From: Nitriliruptoraceae bacterium
GTDB lineage: Bacteria > Actinomycetota > Nitriliruptoria > Nitriliruptorales > Nitriliruptoraceae
Reading direction: 5' to 3'
Assembly: GCA_003558435.1 (NCBI GenBank)
Contig: PWLR01000177.1
Coordinates: 1 to 32,521, forward strand
Length of the DNA stretch: 32,521 bases
Under the pieces are notes generated by a model that was not told the DNA's origin, did not search any database, and worked only from the letters and a program-made list of their open reading frames with translations. Within the stretch, counting starts at the first letter, position 1. The number at the start of each line of letters is the position of its first letter. The position numbers and the translations under genes are program-made. This document shows positions 23,104 through 32,054 of this stretch, piece by piece.

Positions 23104-24770
23104 TGGGCAAGCTGATCGACCTGGACGCCATGCGCGACGCGGAGCTCGCCGCCCGTAGCCGCCGGACCCACCGCGCGCTCGTGTGCAGCTCTACCGGCTG
23201 TCTGTCGGCCGGCGCGGCGGGGGTCCGGGCGGCTCTCGTGGCGGAGATCGAGGCCGCCGATCGCGCCGACACGTTGCAGGTGGTGCCCACCGGGTGTCCC
23301 GGCCTGTGCAGCCGCGGGCCCCTCGTGCAGGTCGAGCCCCGTACGGGTCCGGCCACCCTGTACGCCGAGGTCGATCCGGACGGCGCACGGTCCATCGTCC
23401 GTGACCATCTGCTCGGGGATCGGACCGGGGATCAGGCGACCACCGAGGTCGCGGTCGTGCCCGCCGATCTGCCGTTCTTCGCCCATCAGACCAAGGTGGT
23501 GCTCGCGAACGCGGGCCGGATCGACCCGGACCGGCTGGAGGACTACGTCGCCGCCGGCGGCTACCGGGCGCTCTACGACACGTTGACCACGATGACCCCG
23601 GAGCAGGCGCTCACGGCCGTCGAACGCAGTGGGTTGCGAGGTCGCGGCGGAGCCGGATACCCGACCGGTCGCAAGTGGCGGCTGCTCGCCGAGGCCCCGG
23701 GCGACCACAAGGTCGTGGTCGCCAACGGTGACGAGGGCGACCCGGGCGCGTTCATGGACCGCACCATCATGGACTCCGACCCGCACCGGGTGCTGGAGGG
23801 TCTGGTCATCGCCGCCTACGCCACCGGCGCCGAGCGGGGCTACATCTACGTGCGCGCGGAGTACCCGCTGGCCATCGAACGGCTCGAGCGCGCGATCCGT
23901 GCCGCCAAGCGGTCCCGCCTGCTCGGCAAGGGCGTGCTCGGTACGGATCTCTCGTTCGACGTGCAGGTCCGCGTCGGTGCCGGTGCGTTCGTCTGTGGTG
24001 AGGAGACCGCGCTGATGGCCTCCATCGAGGGACGTCGGGGGCTCCCGCAACTGCGTCCGCCCTACCCGACGGAGCGCGGCCTGTGGGGCGAGCCGACGAT
24101 GATCAACAACGTCGAGACCCTCGCCAACATCCCGGCCATCCTCGGTAACGGACCGGAGTGGTTCGCCGCCATGGGCACCGCCGAGAGCCCCGGCACGAAG
24201 GTCTTCGCGCTGGCCGGGTCGTTGATGACGACCGGGCTGATCGAGGTGCCGATGGGGATCAGCCTGCGCACCATCGTGGAGGACATGGCCGGCGGGATCG
24301 CCGGTGGACGCCGGTTCAAGGCGGCGCAGACCGGCGGCCCCTCCGGGGGGTGCATCCCCGAGCGCTTCCTCGACACCCCCGTCGACTACGAGCACCTCCG
24401 GGCGCTGGGCTCGATGATGGGATCCGGCGGCCTGGTCGTGATCGACGACACGGTGAACATGCCCGAGTTCGCGCGCTTCTACATGGCCTTCTGCCGTGAC
24501 GAGAGCTGCGGCAAGTGCGTGCCGTGTCGGGTGGGCACCGTGCAACTGCACGCGCTGCTCGACCGGATCTGCAACGGTCAGGGACGCCGCCGCGATCTCC
24601 AACACCTCGAATCCCTCTGTCGCACGGTGCAGGTGACCTCGCTGTGCGGCCTCGGACAGTCGGCGCCGAACCCGGTCGTCTCGACCCTCGAACACTTCCG
24701 CGACGAGTACGAGGCGTTGCTCGTGGAGGAACCGGTCCCGTCCGCCGTCGTCACCGGAGATGCATCGTGA
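23103..24770 (+). CDS. hoxF: NAD-linked [NiFe] hydrogenase diaphorase subunit HoxF
   Basis: The 555-residue protein has an N-terminal thioredoxin-like 2Fe-2S domain (Cys28, Cys33, Cys65, Cys69), then a NuoF-like core. The NADH glycine-rich loop GLRGRGGAGYPTGRKW begins near 178, the FMN segment GDEGDPGAFMDR spans 209-220, and an SLBB-like region follows. The C-terminal 4Fe-4S ligands are Cys469, Cys472, Cys475 and Cys515. It binds NAD(H) and FMN and exchanges hydride with the soluble pyridine pool. All cofactor ligands are present. It overlaps hoxE by one base and hoxU by four (GTGA). Confidence 0.94.
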   Translation: MGKLIDLDAMRDAELAARSRRTHRALVCSSTGCLSAGAAGVRAALVAEIEAADRADTLQVVPTGCPGLCSRGPLVQVEPRTGPATLYAEVDPDGARSIVRDHLLGDRTGDQATTEVAVVPADLPFFAHQTKVVLANAGRIDPDRLEDYVAAGGYRALYDTLTTMTPEQALTAVERSGLRGRGGAGYPTGRKWRLLAEAPGDHKVVVANGDEGDPGAFMDRTIMDSDPHRVLEGLVIAAYATGAERGYIYVRAEYPLAIERLERAIRAAKRSRLLGKGVLGTDLSFDVQVRVGAGAFVCGEETALMASIEGRRGLPQLRPPYPTERGLWGEPTMINNVETLANIPAILGNGPEWFAAMGTAESPGTKVFALAGSLMTTGLIEVPMGISLRTIVEDMAGGIAGGRRFKAAQTGGPSGGCIPERFLDTPVDYEHLRALGSMMGSGGLVVIDDTVNMPEFARFYMAFCRDESCGKCVPCRVGTVQLHALLDRICNGQGRRRDLQHLESLCRTVQVTSLCGLGQSAPNPVVSTLEHFRDEYEALLVEEPVPSAVVTGDAS

Positions 24771-25597
24771 GCGCGAGCCCCGTTCCCCCGACACCACCGC
24801 CCGGGCCGCGCTCGGCACGGCCGAACGTTGCGGTCACACTGGACGGCGAGGAGGTGCTCGCGTTCCCGGGCGAGACCGTCCTCGCGCTGGCCCGCCGGCT
24901 CGGGGTGCCGATCCCGACGCTCTGCCAGCTGGACGGGGTCTCGGTCTACGGCGGATGCCGTCTGTGCGTGGTCGAGGTCGAGGGCGAACACCGCCTGCCA
25001 CTCGCCTGCGCCACCGAGGTCAGCGCCGACATGGAGGTGCGGTCCACCTCCGCGGAGCTGCGTGATCATCGACGACGCATCGTCGCGCTGCTGTTCGCGG
25101 AAGGCAGCCACGTCTGTGCCGCCTGTGTCGCCAGCGGTGCCTGTGAACTGCAGGACCTCGCGACGGAGACGGGCGTCGACCACGTGCCCTACGAGCTCAC
25201 CTTCCCCAGTCACGAGGTGGACGCCTCCCACCCGTTCTTCGTGCTCGACCGGGACCGGTGCGTGCTGTGCACCCGGTGCGTCAGGGTCTGTGACGAGATC
25301 GAGGGGGCGCACGTCTGGGACATCGCCCAGCGAGGGAGCGACGCGCGACTCATCGCCGGCATGGACCAGCCGTGGGGAGAGGTCGCCTCGTGCACCTCGT
25401 GCGGCAAGTGTGTCGCCGCCTGCCCGACCGGAGCGCTGTACCACCAGGGCACGGCGTCCGGTGAGCGTCGACCCGATCCGGGGCTGATCGCGTTCCTGGC
25501 CGACGCGCGTGCGGGGGTCTGGGAACCACGGGACAACGGCGCCGTGTCGCAACCCCGCGACGCGGCGGGACCGCACGAGCAGGGGACGACACCGTGA
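24767..25597 (+). CDS. hoxU: NAD-linked [NiFe] hydrogenase diaphorase subunit HoxU
   Basis: The 276-residue protein carries every expected cluster site of the NuoG-like N-terminal fragment: a 2Fe-2S cluster (Cys53, Cys64, Cys67, Cys81), a His-Cys 4Fe-4S site (His115, Cys117, Cys120, Cys126) and two ferredoxin-type 4Fe-4S motifs (Cys165, 168, 171, 175 and Cys209, 212, 215, 219). It wires electrons between HoxF and HoxY. The GTG at 24767 overlaps the hoxF stop. The N-terminus has about 20 extra Pro-rich residues and the C-terminus about 40 residues of charged tail, both longer than usual. Confidence 0.93.
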   Translation: MSASPVPPTPPPGPRSARPNVAVTLDGEEVLAFPGETVLALARRLGVPIPTLCQLDGVSVYGGCRLCVVEVEGEHRLPLACATEVSADMEVRSTSAELRDHRRRIVALLFAEGSHVCAACVASGACELQDLATETGVDHVPYELTFPSHEVDASHPFFVLDRDRCVLCTRCVRVCDEIEGAHVWDIAQRGSDARLIAGMDQPWGEVASCTSCGKCVAACPTGALYHQGTASGERRPDPGLIAFLADARAGVWEPRDNGAVSQPRDAAGPHEQGTTP

Positions 25598-26175
25598 CCA
25601 CATCGAGCACGCGACGACCACGGGTCGCCACGGCATGGCTGGCCGGCTGCTCTGGCTGTCACATGTCGTTCCTCGATCTCGACGAGGCCCTGTTCGATCT
25701 CGCCGAGCGCGCGGACGTGGTGTTCGGCCCGTTGACCGACGCCAAGGTCTTCCCCACCGACGTGGATCTGACGCTGGTCGAGGGCGCGGTCACCAACACC
25801 GACAACCTGGAACTCGCCCAGGCGATCCGGGCCAACACCCGGGTGGTCGTCTCCTTCGGTGATTGTGCCGTCACCGGCAACATCACCGCGTTGCGCAACG
25901 CCCTCGGTGACCCGAGCGAGCTGCTCCAACGGGTCTACGTCGAACACCCCGATCTGACCGGCGTCGTGCCCACCGAGGTGGTCCCGGGCCTGCTGCCGAA
26001 GGTGCTGCCGCTGCACGAGGTCATCGGCGTCGACGTCTACCTGCCCGGCTGCCCACCCACGGCGGATCGGATCAAGACCGCGCTGTTCGCCCTGCTCGAT
26101 GCGATCGAGGCCGGTGAGGACATCGCCTCGGTCGCTGCTGCACGGGCGCCCGGGGATCTGCGCTTCGGAAACTGA
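25594..26175 (+). CDS. hoxY: NAD-linked [NiFe] hydrogenase small subunit HoxY
   Basis: The 193-residue protein has the proximal 4Fe-4S ligands of group 3 small subunits: Cys19 and Cys22 ([12 protein letters not shown]), Cys91 (FGDCAVTGN) and Cys153 ([11 protein letters not shown]). There is no Tat signal and no second cluster domain, as expected for a cytoplasmic HoxY. It passes electrons between HoxH and HoxU. The GTG at 25594 overlaps the last codons of hoxU. A 32-base gap separates it from hoxH. Confidence 0.94.
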   Translation: MTTSSTRRPRVATAWLAGCSGCHMSFLDLDEALFDLAERADVVFGPLTDAKVFPTDVDLTLVEGAVTNTDNLELAQAIRANTRVVVSFGDCAVTGNITALRNALGDPSELLQRVYVEHPDLTGVVPTEVVPGLLPKVLPLHEVIGVDVYLPGCPPTADRIKTALFALLDAIEAGEDIASVAAARAPGDLRFGN

Positions 26176-26207
26176 CACCACGCACCCACGGTGGGAAGGC
26201 CTGCATC

Positions 26208-27644
26208 ATGCACGACATCCACACGATCGATCCGGTGTCCCGGATCGAGGGACACGCGAAGATCACCCTGCACCTCGATGACGACGGTGCGGTGGCCGAC
26301 GCACGCTTCCATGTCACCGAGTTCCGTGGGTTCGAGGAGTTCTGTCGGGGCCGTCCCCTGGCCGAGATGCCGGGTCTGACCGCCCGGACCTGCGGGATCT
26401 GCCCGGTCAGCCACCTGCTGGCGTCGGCCAAGGCGACGGACGCCATCCTGGCGGTGAGCATCCCGCCGGCCGCGCGGTTGCAACGGCAGCTGGCGAACCT
26501 CGGCCAGATCGTGCAGTCCCACGTGCTCAGCTTCTTCCACCTCTCCGCGCCCGATCTGCTGCTGGGCATGGACGCCGAGCCGGCCACCCGCAACGTGTTC
26601 GGACTCATGGCGGCCGAACCCGAGCTCGTGCGTAGTGGGATCCGCCTGCGCCAGTTCGGTCAGGAGGTGATCGCGTCGGTGGCCGGCGAGAAGATCCACG
26701 GCAAGGGCATCGTCCCCGGCGGGGTGGCCCAGCCCTTCACGAGCGAGGCCCGCGAACCGCTGCGCGCGAAGCTCGACGAGTCGCTCGGGGCCGCCACCGA
26801 GACGCTGTCGCTGCTCCAGGAGATCGAGGAGCGCCTGAGCCGGGAGGTCGCGACGTTCGGCCGGTTCCCCTCGCTGTACCTCGCCCACAGCGCACCGGAC
26901 GGGACCTGGGAGCACATCGACGGCCACCTCAAGGTCATCGACAGCGAGGGCGCGACCGTCGTCGACCAGCTCGACCCGGCCGAGTACCGCACCGTGCTGG
27001 GGGAAGCTGCGGCGAAGGATTCCTACCTCAAGGTTCCCTACTGGAAGCCGCTGGTCACCGATGGCGACCCGCGCACGGGCATGTACCGGGTCGGTCCCCT
27101 GGCGCGGATCAACATCGCCGATCGCTTCGGTACGCCGATCGCCGACGCCGGGCTGGACGCGCTCCGTGACCGGGTGGGGCGCATCGCGTCGTCGTCGTTC
27201 CACTACCACCACGCCCGTGTCCTCGAGGTGATCGCCGGTATCGAGCGGATCGCGGCGATCCTCGACGATCCCGTGCTGCTCGATCCTCACGTCCGGGCAC
27301 AGGCGGGCATCAACCGGCGGCGGGGCGTCGGCGCATCGGAGGCGCCCCGAGGGACCTTGTTCCACGACTACGAGGTGGACGAGCACGGACTCATCACCGC
27401 GGTGAACCTGATCATCGCCACCGGGCAGAACGAGCTGGCGATGAACCGGACCATCCTCGAGATCGCACGGGAGTTCGTGGACGGTCCGACACTGACCGAC
27501 GGGGTGCTCAACCGCATCGAGGCAGGGATCCGGGCCTACGACCCGTGCCTGTCGTGCTCGACCCATGCGCTCGGTCAGATGCCGATGGTGTTGCAGCTCG
27601 TGGCACCCGACGGCGAGGTCGTGTGCGAACGACAGCGGAGCTGA
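26208..27644 (+). CDS. hoxH: NAD-linked [NiFe] hydrogenase large subunit HoxH
   Basis: The 478-residue catalytic subunit has the L1 nickel motif [10 protein letters not shown] (Cys62, Cys65) and the C-terminal L2 motif DPCLSCSTH (Cys447, Cys450). A 25-residue extension follows His453, the usual site cut by the maturation protease after nickel insertion; hoxW is the next gene. The family features RIEGH (12-16) and FRGFE (39-43) are intact. It places the enzyme in group 3d, which couples H2 with NAD(H) in either direction, usually with some oxygen tolerance. The HypA-F maturation proteins are not in this window. Confidence 0.95.
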   Translation: MHDIHTIDPVSRIEGHAKITLHLDDDGAVADARFHVTEFRGFEEFCRGRPLAEMPGLTARTCGICPVSHLLASAKATDAILAVSIPPAARLQRQLANLGQIVQSHVLSFFHLSAPDLLLGMDAEPATRNVFGLMAAEPELVRSGIRLRQFGQEVIASVAGEKIHGKGIVPGGVAQPFTSEAREPLRAKLDESLGAATETLSLLQEIEERLSREVATFGRFPSLYLAHSAPDGTWEHIDGHLKVIDSEGATVVDQLDPAEYRTVLGEAAAKDSYLKVPYWKPLVTDGDPRTGMYRVGPLARINIADRFGTPIADAGLDALRDRVGRIASSSFHYHHARVLEVIAGIERIAAILDDPVLLDPHVRAQAGINRRRGVGASEAPRGTLFHDYEVDEHGLITAVNLIIATGQNELAMNRTILEIAREFVDGPTLTDGVLNRIEAGIRAYDPCLSCSTHALGQMPMVLQLVAPDGEVVCERQRS

Positions 27645-27650
27645 CCGGCC

Positions 27651-28181
27651 ATGACGTTGCGCTCCGACGGTGACCGCCCGCCCGTCCTGATCGTGGGTGT
27701 CGGCAGCGAACTGCGTTCCGACGATGCGGCCGGTCGGCGGGTGGCGGAGCTACTGGTCGCCCGGCATCCCCCCGGTGCCGTCGAGGTCCGCGTCGCGCAC
27801 CAGCTCACCCCCGAGCTCGCCGATGTGATGACCGGGCGAGAGCTCGTGATCGTGGTCGATGCGTCGGTGGAGGTCAGGGAGGTCACCTCCGAGGAGGTCG
27901 ACACCGGCCCGGCTGCCGGGGGAGAGGTGACCGGGGTGATGAGCCACCACCTCGATGTCGCCGCTCTGATCGATCTCACCCGGTTGCTGGGCGAACGGCC
28001 GAGACAGGTCAGGACGCTCGCCGTGCCGGCCTACGATCTCACCCTCGGCACGGCTCTCTCGCCCGGCACCACCGCAGCCGTGTCCGTGGCGGTCGTGCGG
28101 ATCATGCAACTGTGCCGGGAGGTGGTCGGATCCCCTCGGTCCCTCGAACAGGCCACGGCGCCCGACGGGAGCAGCCGATGA
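27651..28181 (+). CDS. hoxW: Hydrogenase maturation endopeptidase HoxW
   Basis: The 176-residue protein belongs to the HybD/HoxW nickel-dependent endopeptidase family. The GVGSELRSDD motif (16-25), Asp70 (IVVDAS) and His99/His100 (MSHHLD) provide the expected metal-sensing residues. It should remove the C-terminal 25 residues of HoxH after the NiFe site is filled. It lies 6 bases after hoxH and closes the operon. A perfect 7-bp hairpin follows at 28204-28224. Confidence 0.88.
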   Translation: MTLRSDGDRPPVLIVGVGSELRSDDAAGRRVAELLVARHPPGAVEVRVAHQLTPELADVMTGRELVIVVDASVEVREVTSEEVDTGPAAGGEVTGVMSHHLDVAALIDLTRLLGERPRQVRTLAVPAYDLTLGTALSPGTTAAVSVAVVRIMQLCREVVGSPRSLEQATAPDGSSR

Positions 28182-28203
28182 GCTGCCGATCCGCCTGGGC
28201 GGT

Positions 28204-28224
28204 GACGGTGGGCTGAACACCGTC
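28204..28224. terminator. Hairpin between convergent hoxW and acyltransferase genes
   Basis: GACGGTG (28204-28210) is perfectly complementary to CACCGTC (28218-28224) around a 7-base loop. It lies 22 bases past the hoxW stop and 39 bases past the end of the convergent acyltransferase gene, so it can serve as a shared terminator. Confidence 0.52.
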
Positions 28225-28263
28225 GAACGCCGCTGTTCCCACGACGCCGCGACCGCACGGCGC

Positions 28264-29586
28264 TCAGGCGGCTTCGTGGATGGTGGCGCTGATCAGCTCG
28301 ATCAGCTCGCGGCGTTCCTCGCGCAGCCCGTCGAGCTCGCGGTGGCGTTCCATGCGGGTGAGCCACCCGTGCCAGGCCCGCGCCACCTCGACGCTGCGTT
28401 CCAGCGCGTCGACCGCCAGTAACCCCAGCGCAGGGGCGACCACGACCACCGAGACTCGGGCCCACCAGGTGTCCCAGGGCGCCAGCCAGGCGGCGACCAG
28501 CCAGGCCGACGGGAAGAACGCGACGCCGGCGAGCAGGCGTGCGCTGGCGGCGAGGGCCGGATCCTGGACGAACCGGCCGGTCCAGTGCACCGCCCAGTAG
28601 GGGATCGCGTTGATCGCCGCACCGACGAGCGCGAAAGGGGCGACCACCAGCAGTCTGAGCACGGTGACGGCCAGGAGGCGGACGGCCTGACGGGTCGAGC
28701 GTTCGCTGACGACCTCGACGTCGCGCAGCCCGATGACCGAGCGCCGCAGTTCGTAACGGGCGAGCCGGTCGATGACCGGTTGCGTGCACTCGCCGGGCAG
28801 TGACGCGAGCCGGCGCGCCAGGGCTTCACGCTCGGACAGTCGCACCTCCTGGATCGGCGATCGGTGTGGGTCCCGAAGCGTGATGTCGGCGGCACGCCCG
28901 AGGACACCGGCTTCGATCTCGTCGCCGTAGACGGGGGCGAGTTCGCGGAGGCGATGATCGATCTCGGAGGTGAGTCGTCGGACCGTGAGGCGATCATGAT
29001 CCGACTCGGTGCCACGGCCCGCACCGGTGAGGTGCCGATCGAGCTCGATGGGTGCACCGATGCGTACGAGAGCGCGTGAACGCAGGGCGAGTTTGTCCTC
29101 GTAGACGAGTCCGATCGGCACGATGAGGAGCTCCTCGGCCCCGGCGGCCCGAGCGCTGAGGGCGATGCGAGCCGCACCGCTGCGGACCTGACCGAGCGCC
29201 GGGGTGGCGGCCAGGCCCCCTTCGGGGAACAGTCCGACGGTGCCACCCTGCGCGAGCACCCGTGCGCAGGCGTCGAACGTCGTCCGGTTCCGGCCGGTGT
29301 CACCACCGTCCTGTGAGCGCTCGACCGGGACCATGCCGGCCAGCCACAGCAGGGGGCGTGCCCCGCGTGAACGCCAGAGTGCCGCCTTGGCGACGAAACG
29401 GGGCAGTCCTCGCAGTGCGTACATCACCAGGACGGCGTCCAGCAGCGCGTTGAAGTGATTGGCGACCACCAACATCGGTCGGTCCTGCTGCAGGTGTTCC
29501 CGGCCGACGACCTGCAGATCCCGGTAGAAGCCACGCAGGGCCAGCCGTGCCAGCGCGGTCAGGCCGCGATCGAGTATGGCTCGCAA
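28264..29586 (-). CDS. PlsC-like lysophospholipid/glycerol-phosphate acyltransferase
   Basis: The 440-residue protein has an N-terminal acyltransferase domain: motif I NHFNALLD (His44, Asp50), motif II GMVPVER and motif III FPEGG (120-124). The His-Asp spacing is five residues instead of four, as in the Gpt2/SCT1-like branch. A C-terminal half of about 200 residues holds two hydrophobic regions (about 305-335 and 345-390) and a charged helical tail, probably membrane-attached. It should transfer acyl chains to a lipid precursor. The TTG at 29586 is the best start: an in-frame stop lies shortly upstream and no ATG or GTG precedes the domain. The start codon is uncertain. Confidence 0.8.
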   Translation of the reverse strand: MRAILDRGLTALARLALRGFYRDLQVVGREHLQQDRPMLVVANHFNALLDAVLVMYALRGLPRFVAKAALWRSRGARPLLWLAGMVPVERSQDGGDTGRNRTTFDACARVLAQGGTVGLFPEGGLAATPALGQVRSGAARIALSARAAGAEELLIVPIGLVYEDKLALRSRALVRIGAPIELDRHLTGAGRGTESDHDRLTVRRLTSEIDHRLRELAPVYGDEIEAGVLGRAADITLRDPHRSPIQEVRLSEREALARRLASLPGECTQPVIDRLARYELRRSVIGLRDVEVVSERSTRQAVRLLAVTVLRLLVVAPFALVGAAINAIPYWAVHWTGRFVQDPALAASARLLAGVAFFPSAWLVAAWLAPWDTWWARVSVVVVAPALGLLAVDALERSVEVARAWHGWLTRMERHRELDGLREERRELIELISATIHEAA

Positions 29587-29654
29587 GGGTCCGGATCCGA
29601 CCGACGACGGAGAGCAGGGCCATCATGGCAGACGCCCGCTCCGGGCGTGACGGC

Positions 29655-30524
29655 TCAGCGAGCCGACGGAACGATGGTGACGGGTAGCTCGCCGTGTTGT
29701 GCGAGGGAGCTGGCGACGCTTCCGAGCAGGAGCTTGGCCACGGGCCCGAGCCCGCGGGAGCCCACCACCAGCAGATCGGCCTCACGATCGTGGGCCACTT
29801 CGAGCAGAGCGCTCCGGGCGTCGCCCTCCACGACCACGATCTGATGGTCGATCCCGGCTTCGCGTAGGGGGCCACACCACTCCTCGACCAGGTCACGACG
29901 AGCATCCAACCGCCGTCGCGGTTCGCCGATCTCGCGTTGGTCGCTCGCGGTCGCCGGTAGCGCGTGGGCCACCACGAGCTTGGCGTTCACGCCCGGTGCG
30001 AGCGCTGCGGCGAAGCGAAGCGCCCGCGCGCCGTGGGTGGAGCCGTCGATGGCCACGACCATGGTCTCGAGGTGGACCGGGTCCACGACCACGGCCGGGC
30101 CGACGACGGTCACCGGGCATGCCGCATGCTCGATGACCTGCCGGCTCACGGAGCCGAGCAGCAGGCCCTTGAATCCGCCCAGGCCCCGGGAGCCGACCAC
30201 GGCCATCCGCGTGTCGGCGCCGATCGCGCGCAGCAGCACGTCGGCAGCCGGGCCGCGTGCCACCTCGATGTCGATGCGCTCGGGGTCGGGGTCGGAGCCG
30301 AGTTCGTGGTCCAACAGGAGGCGCAACTGCGCCTCGATGTGCTCCTCCGCGAGGTCCGGTGGCGGCAGCTCGATGCGTCCGATGGACAGGATCGCATCGC
30401 TCGGATACTGCCAGGCCTGGACGACCTTGAGCCTCAGACCGAGTTCGGTCGCGACGTGTGCGCCCCAACGCAGTGCGATGCGTGAGTCCTTCGAACCGTC
30501 GACCGCGATCAGCACGCTGTCCAT
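29655..30524 (-). CDS. Tandem universal stress protein (two UspA domains)
   Basis: The 289-residue protein has two UspA domains (about 1-141 and 146-289). Each keeps the ATP-binding motif G-2x-G-9x-G-S: GSRGLGGFKGLLLGS in the first and GSRGLGPVAKLLLGS in the second. Each starts with the VAIDGS-type strand (VLIAVDGSKDS, MVVAIDGSTHG). Such ATP-binding tandem Usps in actinobacteria are linked to hypoxia and starvation. The ATG at 30524 follows AAGGAG at about 6 bases on the minus strand. It is 68 bases upstream of the acyltransferase on the same strand. Confidence 0.92.
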   Translation of the reverse strand: MDSVLIAVDGSKDSRIALRWGAHVATELGLRLKVVQAWQYPSDAILSIGRIELPPPDLAEEHIEAQLRLLLDHELGSDPDPERIDIEVARGPAADVLLRAIGADTRMAVVGSRGLGGFKGLLLGSVSRQVIEHAACPVTVVGPAVVVDPVHLETMVVAIDGSTHGARALRFAAALAPGVNAKLVVAHALPATASDQREIGEPRRRLDARRDLVEEWCGPLREAGIDHQIVVVEGDARSALLEVAHDREADLLVVGSRGLGPVAKLLLGSVASSLAQHGELPVTIVPSAR

Positions 30525-30818
30525 GGTTGCTCCTTGGCTGGGCCCCGGTGGCTCGGTTCCGGTGGGCCAGGGTGCATCCGACCTTGCTGCATCACGATCC
30601 CTCGGGGAAGGGCCCCAGGACCTGTGGTGCCCGACGAAGGACCCGATCGGAGCGCCGCCGGCCGGCCGCCGCCTCACCGGGGGACTCAAGCCTCGTTCCC
30701 GGTGCTGTCAGAGTCTCTGTCGGATAAGGCCATCCGGCCCGCGTCGTGGCTCGATCGCTTCGGCACGCTGGTGACGGTTGGCGAGCAGCACCACGACAGC
30801 ACCACGACAGGCAGAGCG
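30525..30818. other. Divergent intergenic region between the Usp and acyl-CoA dehydrogenase genes
   Basis: About 294 bases with no gene I can support. It contains the palindrome CAGAG-T-CTCTG (30709-30719), which might be an operator, a GC-rich CGGCCGGCCG palindrome near 30660, and an 11-bp direct repeat next to the dehydrogenase start. No convincing promoter hexamer pair was found on either strand. Confidence 0.3.
30787..30808 (+). repeat. 11-bp tandem duplication before the acyl-CoA dehydrogenase
   Basis: AGCACCACGAC occurs twice in a row (30787-30797 and 30798-30808), ending 10 bases before the start codon, where the ribosome site should be. Only a weak ACAGG-like sequence follows it. Confidence 0.7.
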
Positions 30819-31991
30819 ATGGAGGGATTCGAACCCACCGAAGAGGTCCGGCGGCTCCGTGACCGCGTCAGGCGGTTCGTCGACGAGGAGGTGGTCCCGG
30901 TCGAGCGAGGCCTGCTTCTCGCGACCGGCACGCTGGAGGAGTTGATGGCGAGCGCCAAGGCCCAGGGGCTGTGGGCGCTCGGGCATCCGTCCACGATGGG
31001 CGGTGGCGGGCTGTCGTTGCTGGCCTACGTGTACATCAACGAGGTGATCGGGCGTTCCCTGCCCGCCGAGGTGGCGCTGGGCACCCACACGCTGCAGGAC
31101 GCCCTGATGCTCGAGAGGTACGCCTCCGAGGAACAGCGGCGACGGTGGTTGGCCCCGCTCGTGGAGGGGACCGTCTATGCGAGCATCGGTATGACCGAAC
31201 CCGAGGTCGCCGGGTCGGATCCGAAGCTGATGCGCTCCACGGCGACCCCCGACGGGGAAGGTTGGGTCATCGACGGGCACAAGTGGTTCGTCCGGTGGGC
31301 AGACCGGGCGGCGGTGATCACCGTGCTGGCCAAGACCGACCCCACGGCACGGCTGCACCGGCAGTACTCCGCCTTCCTGGTGCCCACCGATGCGCCGGGC
31401 TACACCGTCGAGCGACTCCTGTCGGTCATGGGTGACGAGCAGGGCTCCTACGGCGAGATCCGACTGCACCGGGTCCCGGTGTCCGCTGACCAGATGTTGG
31501 GTGAGCGCGGTGACGGCTTCGCCATCGCGCAGGCGCGGCTGCAACCCAAGCGGGTGTTCGATTGCATGCGTTGGCTCGGTCAGGCCGAGCGGGCATTCGA
31601 GCTGATGTGCGCGCGGGCCAACGAGCGCTACGCCCACGGCTCGCTGCTGCGCGAGAAGGGTGAGATCCAGCGGAATGTGGCCGAATCCGCGGCGCAGATC
31701 CATGCGGCGCGGCTGATGGTCCTCGACACCGCCCGGAGGATCGATGTCGGCAAGGATGCTCGGGTCGAGACCTCGCTGATCACCTTCTCGACCGCACGGA
31801 TGCTCCACGACGTGCTCGACCGTGCCATCCAGATCCACGGCGCCGCCGGGGTCAGCGACGACCTGCCGTTGGAAGCGATGTACCGGGCCGCTCGCAGTGC
31901 ACGGATCTACGACGGTCCCGACGAGGTGCACCGCATGCTGGCGGCCCGTGAACTCCTCGATGACCTCGAGCGCCACACGCCCTGGTCGTGA
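30819..31991 (+). CDS. Acyl-CoA dehydrogenase family protein (ACAD10/11-like)
   Basis: The 390-residue protein shows the full acyl-CoA dehydrogenase fold: an N-terminal helical domain, the beta domain with YASIGMTEPEVAGSDP, and a C-terminal helical domain with IQIHGAAGVSDDLPLEAMYRAARSARI. The catalytic-loop sequence is YDGPDEVHR with Asp365, as in ACAD10/11-type enzymes, rather than the YEGTxxI with glutamate seen in short- and medium-chain enzymes. It should oxidise an acyl-CoA, passing electrons to electron-transfer flavoprotein; the chain or substrate is unknown. The ATG at 30819 opens into the family N-terminus FEPTEEVRRLRDRVRRF. The ribosome site is weak. Confidence 0.9.
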   Translation: MEGFEPTEEVRRLRDRVRRFVDEEVVPVERGLLLATGTLEELMASAKAQGLWALGHPSTMGGGGLSLLAYVYINEVIGRSLPAEVALGTHTLQDALMLERYASEEQRRRWLAPLVEGTVYASIGMTEPEVAGSDPKLMRSTATPDGEGWVIDGHKWFVRWADRAAVITVLAKTDPTARLHRQYSAFLVPTDAPGYTVERLLSVMGDEQGSYGEIRLHRVPVSADQMLGERGDGFAIAQARLQPKRVFDCMRWLGQAERAFELMCARANERYAHGSLLREKGEIQRNVAESAAQIHAARLMVLDTARRIDVGKDARVETSLITFSTARMLHDVLDRAIQIHGAAGVSDDLPLEAMYRAARSARIYDGPDEVHRMLAARELLDDLERHTPWS

Positions 31992-32020
31992 ACCCCCTCG
32001 GCGGTGCCTCCTCAGGCGGG

Positions 32021-32054
32021 CCCCTCAGGTGAACCCCTCAGGTGAACCCCTCAG
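32021..32054. repeat. 13-bp tandem repeats between convergent genes, entering the CBS-BON stop
   Basis: CCCCTCAGGTGAA occurs at 32021-32033 and 32034-32046, followed by a partial third copy, CCCCTCAG, at 32047-32054. A looser copy precedes them. The minus-strand TGA stop of the CBS-BON gene (32053-32051) lies in the third copy. No strong terminator stem is seen in this gap. Confidence 0.85.

Noticed and set aside
22459..28181. The NuoEFG-like genes as part of respiratory complex I
   Set aside because: They are followed directly by HoxY and HoxH with nickel-site motifs and by HoxW; no membrane Nuo subunits are present.
30822..30836. GGATTCGAACCC resembles the reverse complement of a tRNA T-loop
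   Set aside because: It encodes the GFEPT start of the acyl-CoA dehydrogenase; the T-stem has a mismatch and no acceptor, D or anticodon arm can be built around it.
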